The notes: generated by a model not told the origin, from the sequence alone. Positions 16,958-27,386 are shown, numbered from the stretch's first letter. The stretch: 64,000 bases of DNA from JAEZDC01 sp036676415 (GCA_036676415.1 JAKFCX010000019.1:1-64000), one strand, 5' to 3'. A program made the numbers and translations.

Positions 16958-19900
16958 ATGGCGTCAAAACGTGGTAAAACCGATGGTTCTGTTAAGGCCG
17001 CTCCATCTCCTATGTCACCAGAAATAGCAAAATCTCTTGCACCAATGGAAAAAGTTATCCCAGAATTTCCCCAAAACGGGGAATCACCAACAAGCAGAAA
17101 TGGTGAAAGTAATTTAGATCTGAAAGAATTATTGAGAGTTCTTTCAGAAGTTAAGAATGGAAATTTTGCTGTGAGGATGCCGGTCGATCTTGTTGGTTTT
17201 GATGGTAAAATATCCGACACACTGAATGAGATCATCACAATGAATGAAATCCTGATGACCGAGCTTACCACTGCAGGTAATACAATTGGTAAAAAAGGAA
17301 ATCTTACTCACCGTATCGAACTTCCAAGACATGCTCGTGGTGCCTGGAGTTCAGGTGTAGATGCGATTAATGGTTTAATCTCAGATCTTGTTCATCCTAC
17401 AATTGAAATAGCTCACGTAATTGGCTCAGTGGCAAAGGGTAATCTAAGCCAGGAAATGCCTTTGCAAATCGGCGATCACGTCCTGCAGGGTGAGTTTAAA
17501 AGGATTGCCCAAGAGGTGAATGACATGGTGAAGCAGCTAAACCTCTTCTCAATGGAGGTAACGAGGGTTGCTCGTGAGGTAGGTTCGGAAGGTAAATTGG
17601 GTGGACAGGCACGTGTAAAAGGTGTTGCCGGTGTATGGAAAGACTTAACAGACTCAGTAAACCAGATGGCAGGTAATCTTACTGCCCAGGTTCGTAATAT
17701 CGCAGAAGTAACGACAGCCGTTGCTAACGGAAACCTATCGAAAAAAATCACCGTAGATGTACAGGGTGAGATCCTTGAGCTGAAGAACACGATCAATACG
17801 ATGGTGGATCAACTGAACTCATTCTCTTCAGAGGTAACAAGGGTGGCCCGTGAAGTTGGTACGGAAGGAAAGCTTGGTGGCCAGGCAGAAGTACCAGGTG
17901 TCGCCGGTACATGGAAGGATTTGACTGACTCAGTAAACCAGATGGCCTCTAACTTAACAGGCCAGGTACGTAACATTGCCGAGGTAACAACAGCGGTAGC
18001 AAGAGGTGACCTCTCAAGAAAGATCACTGTGGATGTAAAAGGTGAGATCCAGGAGTTGAAGAACACCATCAATACGATGGTGGATCAGCTTAACTCCTTC
18101 TCAGCCGAGGTAACCCGTGTGGCCCGTGAGGTTGGTACCGAGGGAAAATTGGGTGGACAGGCTACGGTAAAAGGAGTTGGTGGTGTATGGAAGGATTTGA
18201 CCGACTCAGTAAACCAGATGGCCGGTAACCTTACAGCACAGGTAAGAAATATTGCAGACGTAACAACAGCGGTAGCAAAAGGTGACCTTTCAAGAAAGAT
18301 CACTGTGGATGTAAAAGGTGAAATTCTTGACCTTAAGAACACCATTAATACGATGGTGGATCAGCTGAACTCATTCGCATCTGAGGTAACGAGGGTGGCT
18401 CTTGAGGTAGGTACAGAAGGTAAGCTTGGTGGTCAGGCGAAAGTGCAGGGTGTTGGTGGTACATGGAAAGATTTGACAGACTCAGTAAATAATATGGCTG
18501 GTAACCTTACAGCCCAGGTACGTAACATCGCTGAAGTAACAACAGCGGTAGCAAATGGTGACCTTTCTAAGAAGATCACGGTAAACGTACAAGGTGAGAT
18601 CCTTGAATTGAAGAACACGATCAATACGATGGTGGATCAGCTGAACTCATTCGCATCAGAGGTAACGAGGGTGGCTCTTGAGGTAGGTACCGAAGGTAAA
18701 CTTGGTGGCCAGGCAAAAGTGCAGGACGTTGGTGGTACATGGAAAGATTTGACTGACTCTGTAAACCAGATGGCCGGTAATCTTACAGCCCAGGTACGTA
18801 ACATTGCCGAGGTGACGACAGCGGTAGCGAAAGGTGATTTATCCAGAAAAATTACGGTGGACGTTCGAGGTGAGATCCTCGAGTTAAAAAATACGATCAA
18901 CACGATGGTGGATCAGCTGAACTCTTTCGGTTCAGAGGTATTCCGTGTGGCTCGAGAGGTAGGTTCTGAAGGGAAACTTGGTGGCCAGGCCGATGTACCA
19001 GGTGTGGAAGGACTTTGGAAAGATTTGACAGACTCAGTAAATAAAATGGCCTCTAACCTTACCGGGCAGGTAAGAAATATTGCAGAGGTAACGACAGCCG
19101 TTGCTAACGGTGACTTATCAAGAAAGATCGAGGTGGATGTTAAAGGTGAGATCCTCGAATTGAAAAACACGATTAACACGATGGTGGAACAGCTTCGTGC
19201 CTTTGCTTCGGAGGTAACGAGGGTTGCCCGTGAGGTAGGAACGGAAGGAAAGCTTGGTGGCCAGGCCCACGTACCTGGAGTTGGTGGTACATGGAAGGAT
19301 TTGACTGATTCCGTAAACCAGATGGCTTCTAACCTTACCGGCCAGGTACGTAACATCGCTGAAGTTGCGATTGCCGTGGCTAATGGAGACATGAGTAAGA
19401 AAATTACGGTGGACGTACGTGGAGAGATCCTCCAGCTGAAAGAAACGCTGAATACCATGGTGGATCAGCTTCGTGCCTTCGCATCTGAGGTAACAAGGGT
19501 TGCCCGAGAGGTAGGTACCGATGGTAAACTTGGTGGTCAGGCTTTCGTACCAGGTGTTGCCGGTACATGGAAGGATTTGACTGACTCTGTAAACCAGATG
19601 ACAGGTAATCTTACAGCCCAGGTACGTAATATCGCTGAAGTAACAAAAGCGGTGGCTTCCGGTGACTTGAGTAAAAAAGTAACAATAGACGTTAAAGGTG
19701 AGATCCTTGACCTGAAAAATACGATCAACACGATGGTGGATCAGCTGAACTCCTTCGCCTTCGAGGTAACTCGTGTGGCTCGTGAGGTAGGAACTGAAGG
19801 TAAACTCGGTGGTCAGGCAGAAGTACAAGGTGTTGCGGGTACATGGAAAGATCTGACCGACTCCGTAAATATGATGGCATCGAACCTTACCAACCAGGTA

Positions 19901-22900
19901 AGGGGAATTGCAAAAGTTGTAACAGCCGTTGCAACTGGTAACCTGAAACAAAAACTTTCGATCGTTTCCCGTGGTGAGGTTGCCCAGTTAACTGAAACCA
20001 TCAACGAAATGATCGATACACTTGCAACATTCGCCGACCAGGTAACGACTGTGGCTCGTGAGGTGGGTGTTGAAGGTAGATTGGGTGGACAGGCTTCTGT
20101 ACCTGGTGCATCCGGTATCTGGAAAAACCTTACCGAGAACGTAAATCAGCTTGCAGAGAACTTAACCACTCAGGTACGTGCCATCTCAGAAGTGGCTTCT
20201 GCGGTAACCAAAGGTGATCTTACACAGATGATCCGTGTGGAAGCTAAGGGTGAAGTAGAAGAATTGAAAGATACCATCAACCAGATGATTGCTAACCTGA
20301 AAGAAACAACATTACGTAACCAGGAGCAGGATTGGCTCAAATCCAACCTTGCGAAGTTTACACAGATGTTGCAGGGTCAGAAAGATCTTTCAACCGTAAC
20401 AAGACGTATCCTTTCAGAACTTGCACAGGTTGTAAATGCACAACAAGGTATGTTCTACATTCTTGAACAGGATGAAAGTATCGAAGACAAAAAATTAAAA
20501 CTCTTCTCTGCATATGCATATAGCGAGGAATTGAATGTTGCAAGGGAATTTGCCGTTGGACAAGGTCTCGTTGGACAATGTGCACTCGAAAAAGAAAGAA
20601 TTCTTCTTACAAACGTTCCTAAAGAATACATCAAGATCGGTTCAGGTCTTGGTGAAGCAGCTCCGGTGAGTGTAATCGTACTTCCGGTATTGTTCGAAAC
20701 AGATATTAAGGCGGTAATTGAACTCGCATCGTTTGGTCAGTTCTCTGATACGCACTTAGACTTCTTAAGCCAGCTTACAGAATCTATCGGTATTGTATTG
20801 AACACGATCGAAACAAACTCAAGAACAGAGGAACTGCTTGAGCAATCACAATCACTAACAGATGAGTTGAGAAGAACCAACGAAGAGTTACAGGATAAAG
20901 CTCACCTTCTTGTTAAACAAAAGGAAGAAGTGGAAGCCAAGAACAAAGAGGTGGAAGAAGCTCGTCGTTCACTCGAAGAAAAAGCAGAACAGCTTCAGCT
21001 TACTTCGAAATACAAGTCAGAGTTCCTTGCAAACATGTCGCATGAGTTGAGAACACCATTGAACTCTCTCCTCATTCTTGCTCAGCAGTTGTATGAGAAC
21101 CATGAAGGGAATCTTACGGAGAAACAAATACGTTATGCAAAAACGATTCACTCTTGTGGTGATGACCTGATCCAGCTGATCAATGATATTCTTGACTTGT
21201 CGAAGATCGAATCTGGTTATATCTCTACTGACTTCATCAATGTTCGCTTTAACGAGATCACTTCATTTGTTGAAACCACATTCAAACACGTTTCAGAAAA
21301 TAAGAATCTCAAGTTCAGCATTGAAATGGATAAGAACCTGCCGGATAGTCTTGAAACCGATATCCAGCGTTTGAACCAGATCCTCAAGAATCTTCTCTCA
21401 AACGCATTTAAGTTTACTGAGAAGGGCGAAGTTAAATTAAGGATATACGAATCTGATAAAAACTGGAAAGGACAATATTCAAATCTTGAACATGCCAATC
21501 GTGTAGTGGCATTCGAAATTAAAGATACTGGTATCGGTATCTCTAAGGATAAACAGAATATCATCTTTGAAGCATTCCAGCAAGCTGAGGGTTCTACTTC
21601 CAGGAAATATGGTGGTACAGGTCTTGGTCTCTCGATTTCAAGAGGTCTCGCAGACCTGTTAGGTGGATCTATTGAACTTGAAAGTGAACCAGGAAGAGGA
21701 AGTTCATTCATACTTTACCTTCCTATCGACTACAATCCAAATAATGTTAAGAAAGAAAAGCAAAGCAGCTTAACTGTTACAGAATACAAACTTGATTCTG
21801 CAGACAGTTCTTCTATAAAGTCAGTACCTACAGTTAAATTGCCTGAGAGAGATCTGGATGCCATTAACGAGATCATCAATGAAGTTGGTGATGACAGAAA
21901 CAAGATATACAGCGGTGATAGAGTTGTACTGGTAGTAGAAGATGATGTGAGGTTTGGTAAGATCATGGTGGAGAAAGCACATGAGATGAATTTAAAGATC
22001 GTGGTAGCTACTCATTTCGGTGAAGTATTCGAGCTTACCAATAAATTCAACCCGATCGCTATCACGCTTGATGTTAAACTTCCGGATGCAAGTGGCTGGA
22101 AAATCCTTGACTTGTTTAAGAATGATGTGAATCTTCGTCATATTCCTGTTCATCTTATCTCCGGTGAGGAAAACAGGTTACTGGCAATGCAGCGTGGTGC
22201 AAGAAGTTTCCACTTAAAGCCATTAAAGAATGAAGCGCTTACAGTATTGTTTGATGATATCGTAGATTATCACAGCCGTAAGCCTAAGAAATTGTTATTG
22301 ATCGAGGACAATGAACTTGATTCATCACAGATCGCTAAGATTCTTGATAATCCTGACCAGATAGAAATTGAAATTGCATCAACAGGAAAGCAAGGTCTTG
22401 AGCTCTTACAACAGAACTCATACGACTGTATTATTGTTGATTACATGTTGCCTGATATCGGAGGAATGGAATTCCTTACGGAGATCAATAGTTTGAAAAA
22501 ACTGGCGATGACTCCTGTATTGATCTATTCAGCCAAAGATTTTGCTCCAAAAGAGAAAACACAATTGAAGCAATATGCCAACAGGATATTGTTGAAGAGT
22601 GTAAACTCACTTGAGCTTTTGTTGGAAGAAACCGTAATGCATCTTCACCTTTGTCACAAAGATCTGCAGCCTGCAAAGAGAAAGATCATTGAAGACCTGA
22701 GATCAAGAGAAGATGTACTGGCCAATAAAACTGTACTGGTAGTGGATGATGATGTAAGAAATTTATTTGCACTTACAACGGCATTTGAAAGACATAACAT
22801 CAAAGCGATCACTGCAGAAAGTGGACAGGAAGCCATCAACATTCTTGGAGAGAACGACAACATCGATATAGTTTTAATGGATATCATGATGCCGGAAATG

Positions 22901-23092
22901 GATGGTTATGAAACAACCGGTAAAATAAGAAGAGAGCACAAGAACAGTAATCTTCCTATCATTGCAGTAACAGCTAAGGCGATGAAAGGTGACAGGGAAA
23001 AATGTATTGAGGCAGGTGCATCGGATTATATTACCAAGCCGGTGAAAATGGATCAGCTATTGTCATTGATGAGAGTTTGGCTGTACAAATAA
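16958..23092 (+). CDS. Giant soluble poly-HAMP hybrid histidine kinase with three receivers
   Basis: A 2044-residue protein without membrane helices. Residues 1-60 are low complexity. Residues about 200-1120 are ten near-identical 92-residue HAMP repeats, each marked by WKDLTD or WKNLTE and VRNIAEVTTAVANGDL-type helices. A GAF-like domain follows (about 1150-1290), then a coiled coil, HisKA (H1362 in MSHELRTPLN), an HATPase, and three receivers with phospho-acceptors D1705, D1828 and D1975. This layout parallels fungal group III (Nik1/Os-1) osmosensing kinases, with a larger receiver chain. A stress or osmotic sensing role is inferred, not shown. It is followed after 6 nt by a second receiver-kinase gene, and the lone receiver gene is divergent, so the three probably form one phosphorelay. 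Confidence 0.9.
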   Translation: MASKRGKTDGSVKAAPSPMSPEIAKSLAPMEKVIPEFPQNGESPTSRNGESNLDLKELLRVLSEVKNGNFAVRMPVDLVGFDGKISDTLNEIITMNEILMTELTTAGNTIGKKGNLTHRIELPRHARGAWSSGVDAINGLISDLVHPTIEIAHVIGSVAKGNLSQEMPLQIGDHVLQGEFKRIAQEVNDMVKQLNLFSMEVTRVAREVGSEGKLGGQARVKGVAGVWKDLTDSVNQMAGNLTAQVRNIAEVTTAVANGNLSKKITVDVQGEILELKNTINTMVDQLNSFSSEVTRVAREVGTEGKLGGQAEVPGVAGTWKDLTDSVNQMASNLTGQVRNIAEVTTAVARGDLSRKITVDVKGEIQELKNTINTMVDQLNSFSAEVTRVAREVGTEGKLGGQATVKGVGGVWKDLTDSVNQMAGNLTAQVRNIADVTTAVAKGDLSRKITVDVKGEILDLKNTINTMVDQLNSFASEVTRVALEVGTEGKLGGQAKVQGVGGTWKDLTDSVNNMAGNLTAQVRNIAEVTTAVANGDLSKKITVNVQGEILELKNTINTMVDQLNSFASEVTRVALEVGTEGKLGGQAKVQDVGGTWKDLTDSVNQMAGNLTAQVRNIAEVTTAVAKGDLSRKITVDVRGEILELKNTINTMVDQLNSFGSEVFRVAREVGSEGKLGGQADVPGVEGLWKDLTDSVNKMASNLTGQVRNIAEVTTAVANGDLSRKIEVDVKGEILELKNTINTMVEQLRAFASEVTRVAREVGTEGKLGGQAHVPGVGGTWKDLTDSVNQMASNLTGQVRNIAEVAIAVANGDMSKKITVDVRGEILQLKETLNTMVDQLRAFASEVTRVAREVGTDGKLGGQAFVPGVAGTWKDLTDSVNQMTGNLTAQVRNIAEVTKAVASGDLSKKVTIDVKGEILDLKNTINTMVDQLNSFAFEVTRVAREVGTEGKLGGQAEVQGVAGTWKDLTDSVNMMASNLTNQVRGIAKVVTAVATGNLKQKLSIVSRGEVAQLTETINEMIDTLATFADQVTTVAREVGVEGRLGGQASVPGASGIWKNLTENVNQLAENLTTQVRAISEVASAVTKGDLTQMIRVEAKGEVEELKDTINQMIANLKETTLRNQEQDWLKSNLAKFTQMLQGQKDLSTVTRRILSELAQVVNAQQGMFYILEQDESIEDKKLKLFSAYAYSEELNVAREFAVGQGLVGQCALEKERILLTNVPKEYIKIGSGLGEAAPVSVIVLPVLFETDIKAVIELASFGQFSDTHLDFLSQLTESIGIVLNTIETNSRTEELLEQSQSLTDELRRTNEELQDKAHLLVKQKEEVEAKNKEVEEARRSLEEKAEQLQLTSKYKSEFLANMSHELRTPLNSLLILAQQLYENHEGNLTEKQIRYAKTIHSCGDDLIQLINDILDLSKIESGYISTDFINVRFNEITSFVETTFKHVSENKNLKFSIEMDKNLPDSLETDIQRLNQILKNLLSNAFKFTEKGEVKLRIYESDKNWKGQYSNLEHANRVVAFEIKDTGIGISKDKQNIIFEAFQQAEGSTSRKYGGTGLGLSISRGLADLLGGSIELESEPGRGSSFILYLPIDYNPNNVKKEKQSSLTVTEYKLDSADSSSIKSVPTVKLPERDLDAINEIINEVGDDRNKIYSGDRVVLVVEDDVRFGKIMVEKAHEMNLKIVVATHFGEVFELTNKFNPIAITLDVKLPDASGWKILDLFKNDVNLRHIPVHLISGEENRLLAMQRGARSFHLKPLKNEALTVLFDDIVDYHSRKPKKLLLIEDNELDSSQIAKILDNPDQIEIEIASTGKQGLELLQQNSYDCIIVDYMLPDIGGMEFLTEINSLKKLAMTPVLIYSAKDFAPKEKTQLKQYANRILLKSVNSLELLLEETVMHLHLCHKDLQPAKRKIIEDLRSREDVLANKTVLVVDDDVRNLFALTTAFERHNIKAITAESGQEAINILGENDNIDIVLMDIMMPEMDGYETTGKIRREHKNSNLPIIAVTAKAMKGDREKCIEAGASDYITKPVKMDQLLSLMRVWLYK
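17550..20310 (+). repeat. Ten tandem 276-bp repeats inside the hybrid kinase gene
   Basis: The DNA encoding the HAMP array repeats with a 92-codon period, judged from the ten W-K-D/N-L-T marker positions. Several units differ mainly at synonymous positions. The array is prone to recombination and to collapse in short-read assembly, so the true copy number in the genome may differ. Confidence 0.85.
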
Positions 23093-23098
23093 GATTGA

Positions 23099-24427
23099 AT
23101 GGAATTCAGTAACACTGCAGATAATTCGATAGTTAAGATTCTTGTAGTAGATGACAGGGAGGATAATCTGTTCTCCCTGGAAACTATTCTTGAAAGGGAC
23201 GGCTATAAGATAGTGAAGGCCCTTTCCGGTCGTGCTGCATTGAAAATTTTGTTGAATGAGTGGGATTTCAGCCTGATATTGATGGACGTTCAGATGCCTG
23301 AGATGAATGGTTTTGAAACGGCAACATTGATATATGAGCGAGAGAAATTAAAACACATCCCTATCATCTTCATCACGGCTCATCATTATGGTGAAGAACA
23401 GGCTTACGAAGGTTACAAAATGGGTGGTGTGGATTATATCTACAAGCCAATTGATCCTGATCTGCTCCGTTATAAGGTAAGTGTGTTTGCTGAATTGTAT
23501 CGCAAGAACTATCAGCTGATGATGCAGGAAAGAAAGCTGATATCCGTTAACAGGAACCTGCAGAAAGAAGTTGAAGACCGGAAATTATCTGAGCAAAAGA
23601 TAAAGAAACTCAACTTCCAGTTACTGGAGAATAATGAACATCTGAAAAACACCATTGAAGAACTTGACAGGTTTGCTTATGTAGCCTCACATGACCTGCA
23701 GGAACCTTTAAGAAAGATCCTCATCTTTAGCGATAAACTGGAGCAGGGATATAAAGAAGCATTAGGAAGTGAAGCTTCATCATACCTCGAAAAGATCGTT
23801 AAGTCGTCTGAACGAATGCACCAGCTGATCAATGATCTGTTGAAATTTTCACGTTATACCAATGATAATTATGGCTTTGAAAAGACTGATCTTAACCATG
23901 TGGTGAAAGATGTTCTTTCTGACGTTGAAATGGATATTCAGAATAAAAAAGCGAAAGTCGTAGTAAACAATCTTCCTACTATCTGGGCAATTCCAAGCCA
24001 GATGAGGCAGGTTTTCCAGAATCTCATCAGCAATTCATTAAAGTTCAGCCGTGAAGGTGTTGATCTGGAAATAAATATTTTTGGTAAAAGAACTTCAGGA
24101 GCACAGGTAGCTGGCGTTAATAAAAAATCTGATAACGATAATTACTACCAGATATCATTTAAAGATAATGGTATTGGCTTCGATCCTAAGTATGCAAAAG
24201 AAATATTCGTTGTCTTTAAACGGCTACACAGTTATCATGATTTTGAGGGAACAGGTATTGGATTATCCATTTGTAAAAAGATCATAGAAAAGCACAATGG
24301 TTTTATTACAGCGGAAAGTACTTTGAATGAAGGCTCTACTTTTACCATTACACTTCCTGAGCGAATAAAACTGGATGAACTTTCCCAACAACCTGAGTCG
24401 GCACCCAAAACAATGACCTCTCAATAA
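23099..24427 (+). CDS. Receiver-histidine kinase
   Basis: A 442-residue protein with an N-terminal receiver (D63 in LILMDVQMPEMNG), a coiled-coil linker (about 140-190), HisKA with H198 (VASHDLQEPL) and an HATPase (FKDNGIGFDP, GTGIGLSICKK). There are no membrane segments. The order receiver-then-kinase fits a relay partner of the preceding giant kinase, from which it is separated by 6 nt. The PLRKI-type H-box resembles phytochrome-like and bacteriophytochrome-related kinases. Confidence 0.88.
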   Translation: MEFSNTADNSIVKILVVDDREDNLFSLETILERDGYKIVKALSGRAALKILLNEWDFSLILMDVQMPEMNGFETATLIYEREKLKHIPIIFITAHHYGEEQAYEGYKMGGVDYIYKPIDPDLLRYKVSVFAELYRKNYQLMMQERKLISVNRNLQKEVEDRKLSEQKIKKLNFQLLENNEHLKNTIEELDRFAYVASHDLQEPLRKILIFSDKLEQGYKEALGSEASSYLEKIVKSSERMHQLINDLLKFSRYTNDNYGFEKTDLNHVVKDVLSDVEMDIQNKKAKVVVNNLPTIWAIPSQMRQVFQNLISNSLKFSREGVDLEINIFGKRTSGAQVAGVNKKSDNDNYYQISFKDNGIGFDPKYAKEIFVVFKRLHSYHDFEGTGIGLSICKKIIEKHNGFITAESTLNEGSTFTITLPERIKLDELSQQPESAPKTMTSQ

Positions 24428-24469
24428 TTATTACACTTCAATCGCATTCAATTGTATTTTTATCGCTTT

Positions 24470-25897
24470 ATGAGCGGTGAAAAACGAATTGCAGTTATTG
24501 GTGCAGGGCCGGCAGGATTAACTGCAGCCTATTGTCTGGCAAAAAAAGGAATTAAGGTTGATGTGTATGAAGCCTCTGGTGAAGTTGGTGGCATGTGCAA
24601 GACATTGGAACTTTGGGGGCAACATGTTGATCTTGGACCGCATCGTTTCTTCAGCCAGGATAACCGAATTAATGCGTTATGGCTGGAAGTTGTAGGCAAA
24701 GACTACAAGATGGTTAACAGGCTCACCCGGATTTATTACAAAGGAAAATTTTTCCAATACCCTTTAAAGGCTACAGATGCATTAAGAAAGCTTGGTGCAG
24801 TTGAAGTGCTTCGTTCGATGCAGAGTTATTTCAGCACAAGGGTCTCCCCTCCTGTTAATGATAATTCTTTTGAATCCTGGGTAACTACAAAGTTTGGAAA
24901 ACGTCTGTTCGAAATATTCTTCAAAAGCTACAGTGAAAAGTTATGGGGCATTCCTTGTAATGAACTCGATGCAGATTTTGCAGCACAGCGGATAAAAAAA
25001 TTCTCTTTAAGTGAGGCTGTGAAACATGCATTCACTCGTAAGAAAAATAAACATAACACACTGGTGTCAAAGTTTGCTTACCCTACAAAGGGAACTGGCA
25101 TGGTATATCATAAAATGGAGCAAGCCATTTTAGATAAAGGGGGGCAAATATTTTTAAGTTCACCTGTTCAATCAGTTTCTCAGGATGAAAACGGTGCCGT
25201 TGATGGAATTATAACCGTTGATGGCAAGTTTTATGAATATGATGCAGTGATATCCTCCATGCCATTGACGCTTTTGGTAAAACAACTTCCAAAAGCTCCG
25301 GTTGAAGTAAAAGAAGCTGCTACCAAACTAACTTTCAGAAATACGGTACTCGTTTATCTTCATGTCGAAGGTTCGCATTTGTTCCCTGATAATTGGTTGT
25401 ATGTACAGGAACCTTCTGTTCAAATGGGAAGGATCACTAATTTTAGAAACTGGGTTCCTGATCTCTATGGCGAAAGCAATAACACGATCCTGGTACTGGA
25501 ATACTGGTGTTATAATGAAGACGAAATATGGAATAATTCTGATGAAAAGATCACTGCACTTGCTGTAAAGGAGATCAAAAAAACAGGTTTGTTGCAAGAT
25601 CATAAAGTATTGGATAGTTATATCTATAAGATACCTCGTTGTTATCCGGTTTATCATAAAGGTTATAAAGAAGCTTTAGCCCCGATAACTGATTACCTGA
25701 AAACTGTACATCATCTTACCTGTATTGGTCGGTATGGGGCTTTTAAGTACAATAACCAGGATCATTCAATCCTGATGGGCATTCTTGCATCCGAAAACAT
25801 TGCAGATAATGCCGGCCACGATCTTTGGAATGTAAATACCGACTATGAATCTTACCAGGAAAACTCAATGATCTCCGAAACGGGCTTAGATATGTAA
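24470..25897 (+). CDS. FAD-dependent amine-oxidase/UDP-galactopyranose-mutase-like oxidoreductase
   Basis: A 475-residue flavoprotein. The N-terminus is a dinucleotide-binding fold (IAVIGAGPAGLTAAYC) followed by the EVGGMCKT GG motif. The body resembles protoporphyrinogen oxidase, desaturase and UDP-galactopyranose mutase relatives. The GIPCNELDADFAAQRIKKFS segment is typical of a group often found near glycan genes. The substrate is unclear. The start is ATG 24470; a TTG 18 nt upstream is less likely. Confidence 0.83.
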   Translation: MSGEKRIAVIGAGPAGLTAAYCLAKKGIKVDVYEASGEVGGMCKTLELWGQHVDLGPHRFFSQDNRINALWLEVVGKDYKMVNRLTRIYYKGKFFQYPLKATDALRKLGAVEVLRSMQSYFSTRVSPPVNDNSFESWVTTKFGKRLFEIFFKSYSEKLWGIPCNELDADFAAQRIKKFSLSEAVKHAFTRKKNKHNTLVSKFAYPTKGTGMVYHKMEQAILDKGGQIFLSSPVQSVSQDENGAVDGIITVDGKFYEYDAVISSMPLTLLVKQLPKAPVEVKEAATKLTFRNTVLVYLHVEGSHLFPDNWLYVQEPSVQMGRITNFRNWVPDLYGESNNTILVLEYWCYNEDEIWNNSDEKITALAVKEIKKTGLLQDHKVLDSYIYKIPRCYPVYHKGYKEALAPITDYLKTVHHLTCIGRYGAFKYNNQDHSILMGILASENIADNAGHDLWNVNTDYESYQENSMISETGLDM

Positions 25898-25939
25898 CAT
25901 GCTAAATACGTTGAGTATTGCTTCGATTGTACAACAGTG

Positions 25940-25957
25940 CTCCGATAGCTATCGGAG
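25940..25957. repeat. Perfect 18-bp palindrome
   Basis: CTCCGATAGCTATCGGAG is a self-complementary sequence with 9-bp arms and no loop, between the FAD oxidoreductase and the CNNM gene, 40 nt after the stop. It could be a protein-binding site or a cruciform or hairpin terminator with a minimal loop, but no T-run follows. I saw no second copy in this window. Confidence 0.6.
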
Positions 25958-26007
25958 AAACGAATTTGACAGATGCAAATAGCTGGTAGCATAATATTTG
26001 TATTCAT

Positions 26008-26015
26008 TATGTTTG
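26008..26015 (+). promoter_or_regulatory. -7-like element before the CNNM gene
   Basis: TATGTTTG followed by C matches the TAnnTTTG consensus and would place initiation a few nucleotides before the ATG at 26027. No well-placed -33 element is obvious. Confidence 0.3.
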
Positions 26016-26026
26016 CATAACCATTT

Positions 26027-27319
26027 ATGATTGAGATATTAATAATTTTCGGCCTGATTTTGATCAACGGTTTGTTCTCTATGGCCGAAATAGCTTTGGT
26101 TTCTGCAAGAAAAGCAAGGTTAGAATCACAGGCGGCTAAAGGAGATGTAAAAGCGAGGGAAGCACTCGAGTTAGCCAATCATCCAGATACATTTCTTTCC
26201 ACTGTTCAAATTGGCATTACGCTTATCGGAATTTTGACCGGTATTTATTCTGGCCAAAAAATCACTGGAGATCTTGCCTTGTGGCTGCAGCAATTCCCTT
26301 CGATTGCTGAATACAGTAATGGTATTGCTACAACGATCGTCGTTATTGCCGTTACTTATTTCTCATTGGTATTGGGTGAACTGTTGCCAAAAAGAATTGG
26401 ATTGGCAAAGCCGGAAAAAATTGCCAAGCTTGTATCAAGACCAATGAGGGTAGTCTCATGGTTAACTTTTCCTTTCATCTGGTTGCTAACAAAATCTACC
26501 ACCCTGCTCAGCAAACTCTTTAATTTAAAGAGTAATGATAACCAGGTTACCGAAGAAGAGATCAAAGCAATCATTAGTGAAGGAACAGAACATGGTGCTA
26601 TAGAAGAAGCGGAACAGGAAATTATCGAAAGAGTTTTTCATTTGGGAGACAGGAACATCACTTCATTAATGACTCACAGGAGTGATATTGTCTGGTTAGA
26701 TATTAATGCTTCAATTGCTGAAGCCAAGCAAATCATTTCCGAAGACCTTCACACAGTATATCCGGTTTGTGATGGAAAGATTGATGACATAAAAGGTATT
26801 GTCTCTATCAAAGACATGTACATCAGCGATCCAAAACAAATGATCAGCGAAATAATGAAACCGGCACAGTATGTTCCGGAGAATAATTCAGCCTACCAGG
26901 TATTAGAATTCTTTAAAACAACAAAGGCACATTATTGTTTTATAGTTGATGAATATGGTAGTGTTGAAGGCATGATCACCTTCTTCGACATTCTTGAAGC
27001 CATTGTTGGTGATACTCCTGAAACCGGTGACGATGATTATACACTTGTTGAAAGAGCTGATGGAACCTTTCTCGTCGATGGCCAGCTTCCATTTTATGAC
27101 CTGCTGAGAAAGCTGAACAAAACAGAATGGATGAATGAAGGCGAAAGAGATTTTGATACTGTTGCAGGTTTCATCTTACATGAAATGCAGCGAATTCCTA
27201 CTGCCGGTGATACAATGCTGTGGAAAGGATTAACTTTCGAGATTGTTGATATGGATGGACATCGAATTGATAAAGTGATCCTCACCATTCCGGATGATGT
27301 CAAAGAAGAAATGGATTGA
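26027..27319 (+). CDS. CNNM/CorC-HlyC family protein (hemolysin-type, CBS domains)
   Basis: A 430-residue protein with an N-terminal DUF21 membrane domain (about three to four helices, residues 1-150), a CBS pair (about 205-330) and a C-terminal CorC_HlyC domain (about 345-425). Family members act in Mg/Co homeostasis, and older annotations call them hemolysins. No partner gene is adjacent. The ATG at 26027 opens directly on the first membrane helix. Confidence 0.88.
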   Translation: MIEILIIFGLILINGLFSMAEIALVSARKARLESQAAKGDVKAREALELANHPDTFLSTVQIGITLIGILTGIYSGQKITGDLALWLQQFPSIAEYSNGIATTIVVIAVTYFSLVLGELLPKRIGLAKPEKIAKLVSRPMRVVSWLTFPFIWLLTKSTTLLSKLFNLKSNDNQVTEEEIKAIISEGTEHGAIEEAEQEIIERVFHLGDRNITSLMTHRSDIVWLDINASIAEAKQIISEDLHTVYPVCDGKIDDIKGIVSIKDMYISDPKQMISEIMKPAQYVPENNSAYQVLEFFKTTKAHYCFIVDEYGSVEGMITFFDILEAIVGDTPETGDDDYTLVERADGTFLVDGQLPFYDLLRKLNKTEWMNEGERDFDTVAGFILHEMQRIPTAGDTMLWKGLTFEIVDMDGHRIDKVILTIPDDVKEEMD

Positions 27320-27378
27320 TCCTTCTGCATTTAATGCTCCTCTAATTTACTTCTACTAATTTACCACCCATGTTTTTA

Positions 27379-27386
27379 TAGGTTTG
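27379..27386 (+). promoter_or_regulatory. -7-like element before the trehalose/glycogen cassette
   Basis: TAGGTTTG matches TAnnTTTG, about 65 nt before the first ATG of the cassette. The genes that follow are in one orientation with small gaps, so one promoter here could serve all of them. The -33 region is weak. Confidence 0.3.

Noticed and set aside
17476..20004. Many long minus-strand open frames within the hybrid kinase gene
   Set aside because: They mirror the periodic HAMP repeats in antisense and have no independent family features.
17550..20310. Tandem repeats considered as a CRISPR-like or satellite array
   Set aside because: The unit is 276 bp, in frame, and codes for HAMP domains.
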